Below are positions 1-5,112 of a stretch of DNA of 5,112 nt, piece after piece. Under the pieces are notes generated by a model. That model was not told the origin of the DNA, made no database searches, and saw only the letters and a list, made by a program, of their open reading frames with translations. The first letter of the stretch is position 1. Every line of letters begins with the position of its first letter. Source of the DNA: a bacterium (GTDB lineage Bacteria > Actinomycetota > Acidimicrobiia > Acidimicrobiales > CATQHL01); contig JAPPKQ010000248.1 in assembly GCA_028819945.1 (NCBI GenBank), positions 1 to 5,112 of the forward strand, in the 5' to 3' direction. The position numbers and the translations under genes are program-made.

Positions 1-373
1 GGCCGGCGCCGAGGTGCGGGTCAACGTGACCATGGTCAACGACAGCCGCCGCACGAACATGGCGCTGGTCGATCCCCTGGCGGCGGGTTTTGAGATCCTC
101 AACCCGGCGTTGGCGGTGACCGGCGACGTCGACGTGCGCGACGACAGCGGCTGGTGGCGCTGGACCTGGTACCGGCACCAGAACCTGCGCGACGATCGGG
201 CCGAGGCCTTCGCGTCGTATCTCTGGGCGGGAACCCACGAGTACAGCTACGTCGCCCGGGCCACCACCCCGGGCACTTTCGTCGTACCTCCGGCCCGAGC
301 CGAGGAGATCTACGCCCCAGAGGTCTTCGGCCGCTCCGCCACCGACACGGTCATCGTCGAGGACAGCCGCTGA
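1..373 (+). CDS. Alpha-2-macroglobulin family protein, C-terminal fragment
   Basis: The reading frame is open from base 2 to the TGA at 371-373 and gives about 123 residues. The gene starts upstream of the window, so internal GTG or ATG codons such as the GTG at 14 are not the true start. The fragment contains VNDSRR, then ALVDPLAAGFEILNP, then YVARATTPGTFVVPPARAEE followed by IYAPEVFGRS. From family knowledge this is the typical C-terminal end of bacterial alpha-2-macroglobulins, the macroglobulin/receptor-binding-like beta-sandwich after the thioester domain. These are large secreted, periplasmic or lipoprotein protease-trapping proteins thought to protect the cell envelope. The thioester motif, bait region and signal sequence would lie outside the window, so it cannot be said whether this copy is of the thioester type. 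The gene is convergent with the minus-strand cluster and probably unrelated to it. Family assignment is fairly secure; function is by family only. Confidence 0.85.
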   Translation, partial: AGAEVRVNVTMVNDSRRTNMALVDPLAAGFEILNPALAVTGDVDVRDDSGWWRWTWYRHQNLRDDRAEAFASYLWAGTHEYSYVARATTPGTFVVPPARAEEIYAPEVFGRSATDTVIVEDSR

Positions 374-416
374 GCACTCCATCTTGTCCCGAGTCGGCCG
401 CAGCCGGCTGCGGGGG
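374..416. other. Short convergent intergenic region
   Basis: This 43-base gap separates the stop codon of the plus-strand macroglobulin gene from the stop codon of the minus-strand amidohydrolase. Because the two genes converge, no promoter is expected here. The only structure seen is the palindrome at 398-413, listed separately. Confidence 0.7.
398..413. terminator. Possible bidirectional terminator hairpin
   Basis: The sequence ccgcagccggctgcgg is a perfect 16-bp palindrome lying between two convergent genes. As RNA on either strand it can form a GC-only-closed stem of about 6 bp (CCGCAG/CTGCGG) with a CCGG loop. There is no T-run on either side, so it does not match the classical intrinsic terminator. 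U-tract-less hairpins have been proposed in high-GC actinobacteria. The location is right for a shared terminator; function is inferred from position and symmetry only. Confidence 0.4.
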
Positions 417-1751
417 TCAGGCGGTGTTGACGTGTAGGCCGTCGTAGTACACGTGCTGCTTCTCGAAGCGCTGCTGGATGCGATCGGGCATGGGGCTGAG
501 GTCGACCTGGCGGCCGGCCTGCATGACCAGCTTGAGCAGCTTGCGGCGGCCGAGCACCGAGATGTCTTTGGACGGGTCGCCGTCGACCACGATGACGTCG
601 GCGAGCTTGCCGGGTTCCAGGCTTCCGATCTCGTGCTCCCAGCGGGGGAGTGTGACCGCCGCCTTCTGCGTTCCCGCCGAGATCGCCTCTAGCGGCGTGA
701 AGTCGCAGTGGGTGACCAGGATCTCCATCTCCTTGTGGTGCCAGTGCCCGTAGGGCGTCAGGGAGAAGCCGGACTCGGAGCCGGCGATGATGGGGACCCC
801 GGCCTCGTGGGCCCTGCGGACGTTCTCGGCGCCCTCGTCGATCTCCCGCTTCAGCCCGTCGCGTGACGCGGCGGACATCTCCGCGTCGAGGGCGTCGAGC
901 GCGTTCACCAGCAGCGGCAGCGTCGGGCAGATCGGGATCTTCTTCTCGGCCACCACCTCCAGGCCCTCGTCGTCCATGAACGAGGCGTGCATGATCCAGT
1001 CGAAGCCCGCCTTGGCGGCGAACGTGACCGACTCCGCAGAGCGGGCGTGAATCGTGCACTTCCTGCCCAGCCGGTGCACCTCGTCGGCGAGCAGTTCCAA
1101 CTCGTCGAGGCGGAACGAGCAGCCGACCAGCGGGTTGTAGTAGCTGGTGGCGTCGCCGGAGCCGGCCACCTTGACGAAGTCCACGGTGTCCTTGATCTGC
1201 AACCGCACGGTCTCGAGGATCTCGTCCTTGTTGCGCACCAGGACGCTGGCGTTGCCCACCGGGTTCTCGATCCAGTTGGGGAAGGCGTCGCCCAGCCCCT
1301 GATGGGTCGTGATCTCCGGGCCGGCCACGCAGAAGCGCGGCCCCTCCACGAGCCCGGCGTCGACGGCGTCGCGCACGGCGATCGGCACGCGGTACACCGC
1401 CGCGGGATCCGAAGCGCTCGTGACGCCGGCGCGCAGCACCTTCCCGGCGTTGTAGCCGGCGAGGATTGCCCGCCACTCGGCGGAGCCGTACATCGCCAAC
1501 TCCTCCTCGCTGCGCGGCTCGCCGTAGGAGATGTGGCAGTGCGCATCCACGATGCCCGGCAGGACGGTGCCGCTTCCGGCGTCGATGATCTCCGCGGCGT
1601 CGTTCTGCGTCCACTGTTCGGGGAGGTCGGCTCCGGCTCCGACCCAGGCGATGCGGTCGCCCAGCACGGCCACCGCGCCGTCCTCGATGGCCGGCGCGCC
1701 CGTGCCGTCGATCACTCGCCCGTAGAAGATGTACTCATTCGATCCGCTCAT
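417..1751 (-). CDS. Metal-dependent amidohydrolase (imidazolonepropionase-like), paralog 1
   Basis: This 444-residue protein has the amidohydrolase-superfamily layout: a small N-terminal beta-sandwich (GRVIDGTG, residues 11-18), a TIM barrel, and a C-terminal return to the sandwich (LEPGKLADVIVVDGDP, 378-393). Visible metal and catalytic positions are H71 and H73 in DAHCH, K194 in DFVKVAGSGD (the likely carboxylated lysine), H235 in TIHARS, and H255 in IMHAS. After strand 8, where the family usually has GTDxG, it reads GSESG with E326 in place of the expected Asp. The family hydrolyses C-N bonds in cyclic amides, ureas, peptides and related molecules, normally in the cytoplasm; no signal peptide is seen. 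An upstream in-frame ATG at 1841 lies inside the monooxygenase gene. The ATG at 1749-1751 is preferred because it is preceded by GGGGGA with a 5-base spacer, and its ATGA overlaps the monooxygenase stop. The substrate is unknown. About 35 residues after the sandwich (from 415) form an extra tail of unknown role. Confidence 0.92.
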   Translation of the reverse strand: MSGSNEYIFYGRVIDGTGAPAIEDGAVAVLGDRIAWVGAGADLPEQWTQNDAAEIIDAGSGTVLPGIVDAHCHISYGEPRSEEELAMYGSAEWRAILAGYNAGKVLRAGVTSASDPAAVYRVPIAVRDAVDAGLVEGPRFCVAGPEITTHQGLGDAFPNWIENPVGNASVLVRNKDEILETVRLQIKDTVDFVKVAGSGDATSYYNPLVGCSFRLDELELLADEVHRLGRKCTIHARSAESVTFAAKAGFDWIMHASFMDDEGLEVVAEKKIPICPTLPLLVNALDALDAEMSAASRDGLKREIDEGAENVRRAHEAGVPIIAGSESGFSLTPYGHWHHKEMEILVTHCDFTPLEAISAGTQKAAVTLPRWEHEIGSLEPGKLADVIVVDGDPSKDISVLGRRKLLKLVMQAGRQVDLSPMPDRIQQRFEKQHVYYDGLHVNTA

Positions 1752-2920
1752 GGCGATCCCCCAAGGTCTTCCGTGCCCGTCGGGATGTGGGCGCTGGTCT
1801 TGCCGAGATTCGTGTAGACCCACTTCCGGCTGCCCATCCACGCTACGAAAGGCGATCGTACCCGCTCGAATCCGGGCGGGCAGGTTGTCGAGAGCAGTCC
1901 CCAGAACGCCGACCAGCGCTGCGTGTGCTCGACCAGCGGCCGCTCATGCGCCTCCCATTCCGCCAGGCCGCGCTCCAGATCGTCCCGGTGGCGGTCGGCG
2001 AACACCGCCAGCGACAGCATGTTGGACATCGCCAGGCACGCCCCTTGGCCGAGGTTCGGGGGCTGCGAGTGGGCGGCATCCCCGCCGATCGCCACCCGCC
2101 CCTTGTGCCAGGACTTGAGCCGCACCATGGAGAACGAGTCCCAGCGAGCCTCGGTGTCGGCGGTCACCCGTTCGAACCAGGATTCGAGCCGGGGGAACGA
2201 CGAGATCCAGGCGTCGTGATCGATGGGCACCTGGCGGGCCTTGGCGTCGTCGTTGCGGGCACAGACCGCGAAGTAGATCCAATCGTGGTGGCAGGGTGTG
2301 TACAGCACCCGCCGGGTCCTCGACCAGTACTCGATGCAGCGCTGGGACTCGGGATCGGTCCGCTCGGCCTCTGTGCGGGGGATCAGCATCCGGGTGGCGC
2401 CGTCGCGCAGGATCCGCTTCTGGCGGCCCAGGCCGACCGAGTCGCGGATCTGCGAGTGAAGGCCGTCGGCGCCGACGATGAGGTCGGCCTTGACGGTGCG
2501 GCCGTCGGTGAAGGCCAGTTCGCCTGCCGGCGAGGCCGTGACCGCCTTCGTGCCGGTGACGATCTCGGCGCCGAGGTCGGTGGCTCGCTGCGCCAGCGCG
2601 CCGTGCAGCAGGGGTCTCAGCATGGTCGTCAGCCGATCCCCGGGCTCGTGGGTGTACGTGAAGCTCTCGACGGTCCGGGCCCACTCGTCCCGCACGTCGA
2701 ACCGATGGACAGGGTGTGAGGTGGGCATCAGCTCGTCGTAGACGCCCAGGGCCTCCAGCGTCCGCAGGCCGTTCTCCCACACGTAGAGCCCGGCGCCCAG
2801 TTCCCGCAGCGTGGGGGACTGTTCCCAGACGCGTGTCCGCCACCCCCGCTCGGCGAAGGCGATGGCGCAGGCCAGTCCCGCCAGGCCGCCCCCGGCGATC
2901 TCGACGGACGGTTCGGACAT
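1748..2920 (-). CDS. FAD-dependent monooxygenase, aromatic hydroxylase (PHBH/salicylate hydroxylase) type
   Basis: This 390-residue protein is a group A flavoprotein monooxygenase. It has the N-terminal dinucleotide-binding motif GGGLAG (residues 10-15) with E33 in the VWEQ strand for the FAD ribose. It also has R102 in LRPLLHGAL, the DG motif LIVGADG (147-153), and the GD motif GRVAIGGDAAH (274-284) followed by PPNLGQGA. Such enzymes use NAD(P)H and O2 to hydroxylate an aromatic or heteroaromatic ring, and are soluble and cytoplasmic. One oddity is that the usual Glu-Asp after GQGA-x-x-A-M/I is replaced by S299-N300. The start ATG at 2918-2920 overlaps the stop of the small upstream ORF by one base (TGATG) and lacks a clear Shine-Dalgarno sequence, so translation may depend on coupling. 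Its stop overlaps the next amidohydrolase ATG (ATGA). Salicylate, 6-hydroxynicotinate and related substrates are all possible; the sequence does not decide. Confidence 0.92.
   Translation of the reverse strand: MSEPSVEIAGGGLAGLACAIAFAERGWRTRVWEQSPTLRELGAGLYVWENGLRTLEALGVYDELMPTSHPVHRFDVRDEWARTVESFTYTHEPGDRLTTMLRPLLHGALAQRATDLGAEIVTGTKAVTASPAGELAFTDGRTVKADLIVGADGLHSQIRDSVGLGRQKRILRDGATRMLIPRTEAERTDPESQRCIEYWSRTRRVLYTPCHHDWIYFAVCARNDDAKARQVPIDHDAWISSFPRLESWFERVTADTEARWDSFSMVRLKSWHKGRVAIGGDAAHSQPPNLGQGACLAMSNMLSLAVFADRHRDDLERGLAEWEAHERPLVEHTQRWSAFWGLLSTTCPPGFERVRSPFVAWMGSRKWVYTNLGKTSAHIPTGTEDLGGSP
1757..1762 (-). promoter_or_regulatory. Ribosome binding site of amidohydrolase paralog 1
   Basis: Read on the minus strand, GGGGGA lies 5 bases before the ATG at 1751, inside the 3' end of the monooxygenase gene. 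It decides the start of the amidohydrolase in favour of 1751 over the upstream in-frame ATG at 1841. Confidence 0.6.
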
Positions 2921-3057
2921 CAGGAGACGCGCTCGACGAAGCGCCGTTGGATCCCGTTGAACGCGGCCTCTTGTTCGAGCGGGGCGACCTGCTCGGGATG
3001 GTCGGCGCCGAGCGCCGGCGCGCCGCGCCGGGCGTGGTTCGTTGTGCCGTCAGTCAC
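2920..3057 (-). CDS. Very small ORF between RidA and monooxygenase, unknown function
   Basis: From a GTG at 3055-3057 this frame encodes 45 residues, beginning MTDGTTNHARRGAP and ending IQRRFVERVS. It overlaps the end of the RidA gene by 8 bases, and its TGA (2920-2922) shares a base with the monooxygenase ATG (TGATG). This fills the 130-base space between the two genes exactly with coding sequence. The C-terminal half (HPEQVAPLEQEAAFNGIQRR) looks like an ordinary charged helix, not a high-GC shadow frame. The frame stays open upstream to 3189, but that part is an Arg/Ser-rich shadow of RidA. No Shine-Dalgarno sequence is visible at the GTG, no conserved motif is recognised, and there is no signal or membrane segment. 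It could be a true small protein, a leader that couples translation of the monooxygenase, or the remnant of a longer gene. Confidence 0.45.
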   Translation of the reverse strand: MTDGTTNHARRGAPALGADHPEQVAPLEQEAAFNGIQRRFVERVS

Positions 3058-3460
3058 TCTGGGGGATGATCGCCACGCCGTCGACCTCCACCGTGAGCCC
3101 CTCGAGGGCGAGGGCGGTGACTCCGAGAAGGGTCGAGGCCGGGTACGGCGCCTGGAAGTACTCCTTCCGGATCGCCAGGATCCGCTCACGGTCCCGCAGG
3201 TCGGTCAGGTACAGCCGGAGTTGCACCATGTCGCTGAGCGTCGCGCCGACTGTGGCGAGGGTGGCGGCGATGCCGTCCAGCGTGTAGCGCATCTGCGCCT
3301 CCGGGTCGCCGGGAGCGACGACCGATCCGTCCGGCGCGAGTGCGGTGTGGCCCGCGATGTACACCGTGTCGCCGACCACGCGCGCGAACGAGTACAGGCC
3401 GACGGTCAGCTGGCCTTTCGGTGAGGCGACGACACCGTCGACGCATTCGAGTTCGGTCAT
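3050..3460 (-). CDS. RidA/YjgF/YER057c/UK114 family protein
   Basis: This 136-residue protein is full length for the RidA family. Recognisable elements are the beta strands around DTVYIAGHTALAPDG (31-45), the helix and strand MRYTLDGIAATLATVGATL with DMVQLRLYLTD (57-87), and the C-terminal AYPAST-like strand followed by LTVEVDGVAII (122-132). RidA proteins are small trimeric cytosolic proteins. Classical members hydrolyse reactive enamine/imine intermediates, while relatives act in uracil (RutC) or aminophenol-type catabolism. In E. coli RidA the imine-binding Arg follows PA in PARS; here the sequence is PYPAST, placing S109 there, and the later conserved Glu is D127. That points to a non-RidA Rid subfamily without classical deaminase activity. 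The ATG at 3458-3460 has a strong GAGGGAG ribosome site. It is the second RidA gene of the cluster. Confidence 0.93.
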   Translation of the reverse strand: MTELECVDGVVASPKGQLTVGLYSFARVVGDTVYIAGHTALAPDGSVVAPGDPEAQMRYTLDGIAATLATVGATLSDMVQLRLYLTDLRDRERILAIRKEYFQAPYPASTLLGVTALALEGLTVEVDGVAIIPQSD

Positions 3461-3466
3461 CTGCTT

Positions 3467-3473
3467 CTCCCTC
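3467..3473 (-). promoter_or_regulatory. Ribosome binding site of the second RidA gene
   Basis: On the minus strand GAGGGAG lies 6 bases before the ATG at 3460, in the only true intergenic gap of the operon. The same heptamer precedes the other amidohydrolase (4868-4874). Confidence 0.65.
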
Positions 3474-3488
3474 GACTTCTGGCTCGTC

Positions 3489-3520
3489 TCATAGGTCCGT
3501 CACGTCATAGGTCCGTCACG
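3489..3520. repeat. Tandem duplication of a 16-bp unit at the amidohydrolase 3' end
   Basis: The unit tcataggtccgtcacg occurs twice back to back with no mismatch (3489-3504 and 3505-3520), and the identity ends sharply on both sides. The copy at 3505-3520 encodes the last residues and stop codon of the amidohydrolase (VTDL-stop). The other copy lies in the following intergenic gap. Since 16 is not a multiple of three and the stop sits within the first-translated copy, the duplication does not change the protein. Confidence 0.9.
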
Positions 3521-4860
3521 AAGCCCTGCTTCAGGGACTCGTCGTAGCGGAACCGCCCCTGCAGGTAGATCTTGTTCTTCTCCCAGGAGTACTCCCTGCG
3601 CTCGGGGATCGGCGTCTCCACGTCGACGGCGGAGCCGCCCTTGAGGATCATGGCGATCTTGGACGGCGACTGCAGCACGCGGATGTCTGCGACCGGATCG
3701 GCGTCGAGCACCAGGACGTCGGCGAGCTTGCCTGCCTCCAGCGTGCCGATGCGGTCGGCCCACTGCGGCACGGTCACGGCGGCCGCGCCGGTGCCGGCGT
3801 GGATGGCCTCGAGGGGCGACAGGCCGAGGTGGGTCACCAGGATCTCCATCTCGAAGGCGTGCCACTCGCCGAAGGGCACCAGCGACCAGCCGGTCTCGGA
3901 CCCCGAGATGATGGTCGCCCCCTGCCTGAAGGCGTCGCCGAGGTTCTCGCTGGCGGCGTCCACCTCCCGCTTGAAGACGTCCAGCGAGCTGGCGCCGGCA
4001 TCGCCTGCGGAGGCCAGCAGGTTCACCAGCAGCGTGAGCGCCGGCACGATCGGGATGTCCTTCTCGAGGATCAGGTCCAGACCCTCGGAGTCCATGTACG
4101 AGGCGTGCTGGAGCCAGTCGAATCCGGCTGCGGCGCAGGCCCGGACCGACTGCGAGGTGCGGGCGTGCACGGTGCACTTCCGCCCCAGCCGGTGGGTCTC
4201 CGACGCCATGAGCGTGAACTCGTCCTCGGTGAAGGCCATCCCCTCCACCGGCCCGGAGGTCACCGCCGAGTCGTTCGACCCGGAGACCTTGATGACGTCG
4301 ACGCCGTCCTTGACCTGCAGGCGGATCTCCTCGGCGATCTCGTCGGGGCTCTTGACGAGCACCCCTGCCTGGCCGGGGGGGAACTCCATCCAGCTGGGGA
4401 AGGCGTCCTCCAGACCCTGGCGGCTGGTGATCTGCCGGCCGGCGGCCGCCATGCGGGGGCCCTCCACGATCCCCGCCTCGATGGCGTCGCGCAGGCAGGC
4501 CGAGATGTTGAACGTCGTGGCGGGGTCCGAGAGGCTCGTGACGCCGGCGCGCAGCACCTTGCGCACGTTCCAGGCGGCCAGCATCGAGCGGTACTCCACC
4601 GGCGTGTAGAGGGCCAACTCCTCCTCCGATCGGGCTTCCCCGAAGGACGTGTGGACGTGGGCGTCGACGATGCCGGGCATGACCGTGCGGTCGGGGCCCG
4701 TCACGTGGGTGAGTTCCATTGCCGCGTACTTCTCGGGCACGGCGGCGGCGTCACCGACCCACTCGACGGTGTCGCCGACGACGATCACCGTCCCGTCGGC
4801 GATTGGGACCGCGCCGGTCCCGTCGACCACCTGGCCGTCAAGTCGATATCCGTTGCTCAT
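3505..4860 (-). CDS. Metal-dependent amidohydrolase (imidazolonepropionase-like), paralog 2
   Basis: This 451-residue amidohydrolase is clearly homologous over its whole length to the one at 417-1751. Shared blocks include KVLRAGVTS, RSEEELA, HRLGRKCT and EMEILVTH. The N-terminal sandwich holds GQVVDGTG (9-16). Metal-centre candidates are H68 and H70 in DAHVH, K191 in DVIKVSGSND, H232 in TVHART, and H252 in LQHAS. The strand-8 motif reads GSETG with E322 instead of the usual Asp. The C-terminal return is LEAGKLADVLVLDADP (374-389), then a tail of about 40 residues with charged and aromatic character (REYSWEKNKIYLQGRFRYDE). The ATG at 4858-4860 overlaps the stop of the upstream RidA gene as ATGA and has GAGGGAG 7 bases before it. 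C-N bond hydrolysis of an unknown substrate is the expected reaction. Because the two paralogs differ in loops and tails, they probably act on different intermediates or substrates rather than being redundant. Confidence 0.92.
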   Translation of the reverse strand: MSNGYRLDGQVVDGTGAVPIADGTVIVVGDTVEWVGDAAAVPEKYAAMELTHVTGPDRTVMPGIVDAHVHTSFGEARSEEELALYTPVEYRSMLAAWNVRKVLRAGVTSLSDPATTFNISACLRDAIEAGIVEGPRMAAAGRQITSRQGLEDAFPSWMEFPPGQAGVLVKSPDEIAEEIRLQVKDGVDVIKVSGSNDSAVTSGPVEGMAFTEDEFTLMASETHRLGRKCTVHARTSQSVRACAAAGFDWLQHASYMDSEGLDLILEKDIPIVPALTLLVNLLASAGDAGASSLDVFKREVDAASENLGDAFRQGATIISGSETGWSLVPFGEWHAFEMEILVTHLGLSPLEAIHAGTGAAAVTVPQWADRIGTLEAGKLADVLVLDADPVADIRVLQSPSKIAMILKGGSAVDVETPIPERREYSWEKNKIYLQGRFRYDESLKQGFVTDL

Positions 4861-5112
4861 GGCTGCGCTCCCTCGGGGATTCCCGCGACGGCTTCTATCT
4901 CGACGAGCATGTCCGGAACGGCGAGCGCGCTGACCTCGAACAGCGTGCTGGCCGGCTTGGCGTCGCCGAAGAACTCCTTGCGGACGGGATTGATGGCCGC
5001 CCGGTCACCGATGTCGGTCAGGAAGACCGTGACCTTCAACACGTCGCCCATGTCCGCTCCGACGGCTTGGAGGGCGTCGCGGATGTTCTGCAGGATGACC
5101 CGTGTCTGGGTG
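4857..5112 (-). CDS. RidA/YjgF family protein, N-terminus outside window
   Basis: The frame is open from the right edge to the TGA at 4857-4859 and gives about 84 residues. Upstream of the internal Met at 5051 it continues as TQTRVILQNIRDALQAVGAD, a typical RidA helix, so that Met is not the start. The rest reads VLKVTVFLTDIGDRAAINPVRKEFF, then KPASTLFEVSAL, then LVEIEAVAGIP, all at the positions expected for the family. Like the RidA protein at 3050-3460 it has PAST where E. coli RidA has PARS, so the imine-binding Arg is replaced by Ser. Unlike that copy it keeps the conserved Glu in VEIEAVA. It overlaps the downstream amidohydrolase by 4 bases (ATGA), forming a RidA-amidohydrolase pair that mirrors the other RidA and amidohydrolase. 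The true start, the promoter and anything further upstream are outside the window. Confidence 0.9.
   Translation of the reverse strand, partial: TQTRVILQNIRDALQAVGADMGDVLKVTVFLTDIGDRAAINPVRKEFFGDAKPASTLFEVSALAVPDMLVEIEAVAGIPEGAQP
4868..4874 (-). promoter_or_regulatory. Ribosome binding site of amidohydrolase paralog 2
   Basis: On the minus strand GAGGGAG lies 7 bases before the ATG at 4860, embedded in the last codons of the upstream RidA gene. It supports independent ribosome entry in addition to the ATGA stop-start coupling. Confidence 0.65.

Noticed and set aside
1533..1541. Phenylurea or molinate hydrolase-type Asn-x-His metal motif
   Set aside because: Both amidohydrolases show the standard His-x-His motif (DAHCH, DAHVH), so membership in that subtype is not supported.
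310..1614. Long minus-strand frame overlapping the first amidohydrolase
   Set aside because: It encodes low-complexity Arg/Gly/Ala-rich sequence with no family resemblance, and lies in another frame of a gene with clear amidohydrolase motifs.
987..1817. Plus-strand open frame of 276 codons antisense to the first amidohydrolase
   Set aside because: It mirrors the codon structure of the opposite gene, as is usual at high GC, and shows no recognisable domain or ribosome site.
1752..1841. Upstream ATG (1841) as start of the first amidohydrolase
   Set aside because: The extra 30 residues are the shadow of the monooxygenase C-terminus, have no family similarity, and the ATG at 1751 has a good ribosome site and ATGA overlap.
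1787..2719. Plus-strand open frame of 310 codons antisense to the monooxygenase
   Set aside because: Its composition is that of an antisense shadow, and the opposite strand has intact FAD motifs across the whole region.
3058..3189. ATG at 3189 as start of the small ORF
   Set aside because: Residues encoded between 3189 and 3057 are Arg/Ser-rich shadow of the RidA gene; composition becomes protein-like only after the GTG at 3057.
3461..3504. Internal promoter in the operon gap
   Set aside because: The 44 bases hold one copy of the 16-bp duplication and the RidA ribosome site; no -35/-10-like pair could be identified.
3572..4609. Plus-strand open frame of 345 codons antisense to the second amidohydrolase
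   Set aside because: The Ser/Ala/Pro-rich product without motifs is the expected complement of the conserved amidohydrolase codons; there is no independent support.

Overview
The window is GC-rich throughout (roughly two thirds G+C, with strong third-position GC bias) and almost wholly coding. It looks like a piece of a high-GC bacterial chromosome. Tight ATGA and TGATG overlaps, GAGGGAG-type ribosome binding sites and the protein style suggest an actinobacterium, possibly of the Acidimicrobiia type. That placement is an impression from style, not a phylogenetic result. No mobile element, RNA gene, CRISPR array or origin was seen.

Layout. The left edge (1-373, plus strand) is the C-terminal end of a bacterial alpha-2-macroglobulin family protein. 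It converges, across about 43 bases holding a perfect 16-bp palindrome, on a long minus-strand gene run that fills the rest of the window and continues past the right edge. In transcription order (right to left) the run is: a RidA/YjgF-family protein (4857-5112, N-terminus outside); a metal-dependent amidohydrolase (3505-4860); a second RidA-family protein (3050-3460); a very small unrecognised ORF (2920-3057); an FAD-dependent aromatic-hydroxylase-type monooxygenase (1748-2920); and a second amidohydrolase (417-1751), paralogous to the first. Four of the five junctions overlap by 1 to 8 bases. The only gap is 44 bases and carries a ribosome binding site, so a single transcript with translational coupling is likely.

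How the genes may work together. Two RidA-amidohydrolase pairs occur in tandem, and one of them also contains the flavoprotein monooxygenase. The plausible reading, which is inference, is a catabolic or modifying pathway for a nitrogen-containing (hetero)aromatic or cyclic amide: ring hydroxylation by the monooxygenase, hydrolysis of C-N bonds by the amidohydrolases, and handling of reactive enamine/imine or carbamate-like intermediates by the RidA proteins. The substrate cannot be named from the sequence.

Two features make the set unusual. Both amidohydrolases carry Glu where the superfamily normally has its catalytic Asp after strand 8 (GSESG/GSETG instead of GTDxG). Both RidA proteins lack the Arg that defines the classical imine deaminases. 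The pathway may therefore use atypical chemistry.
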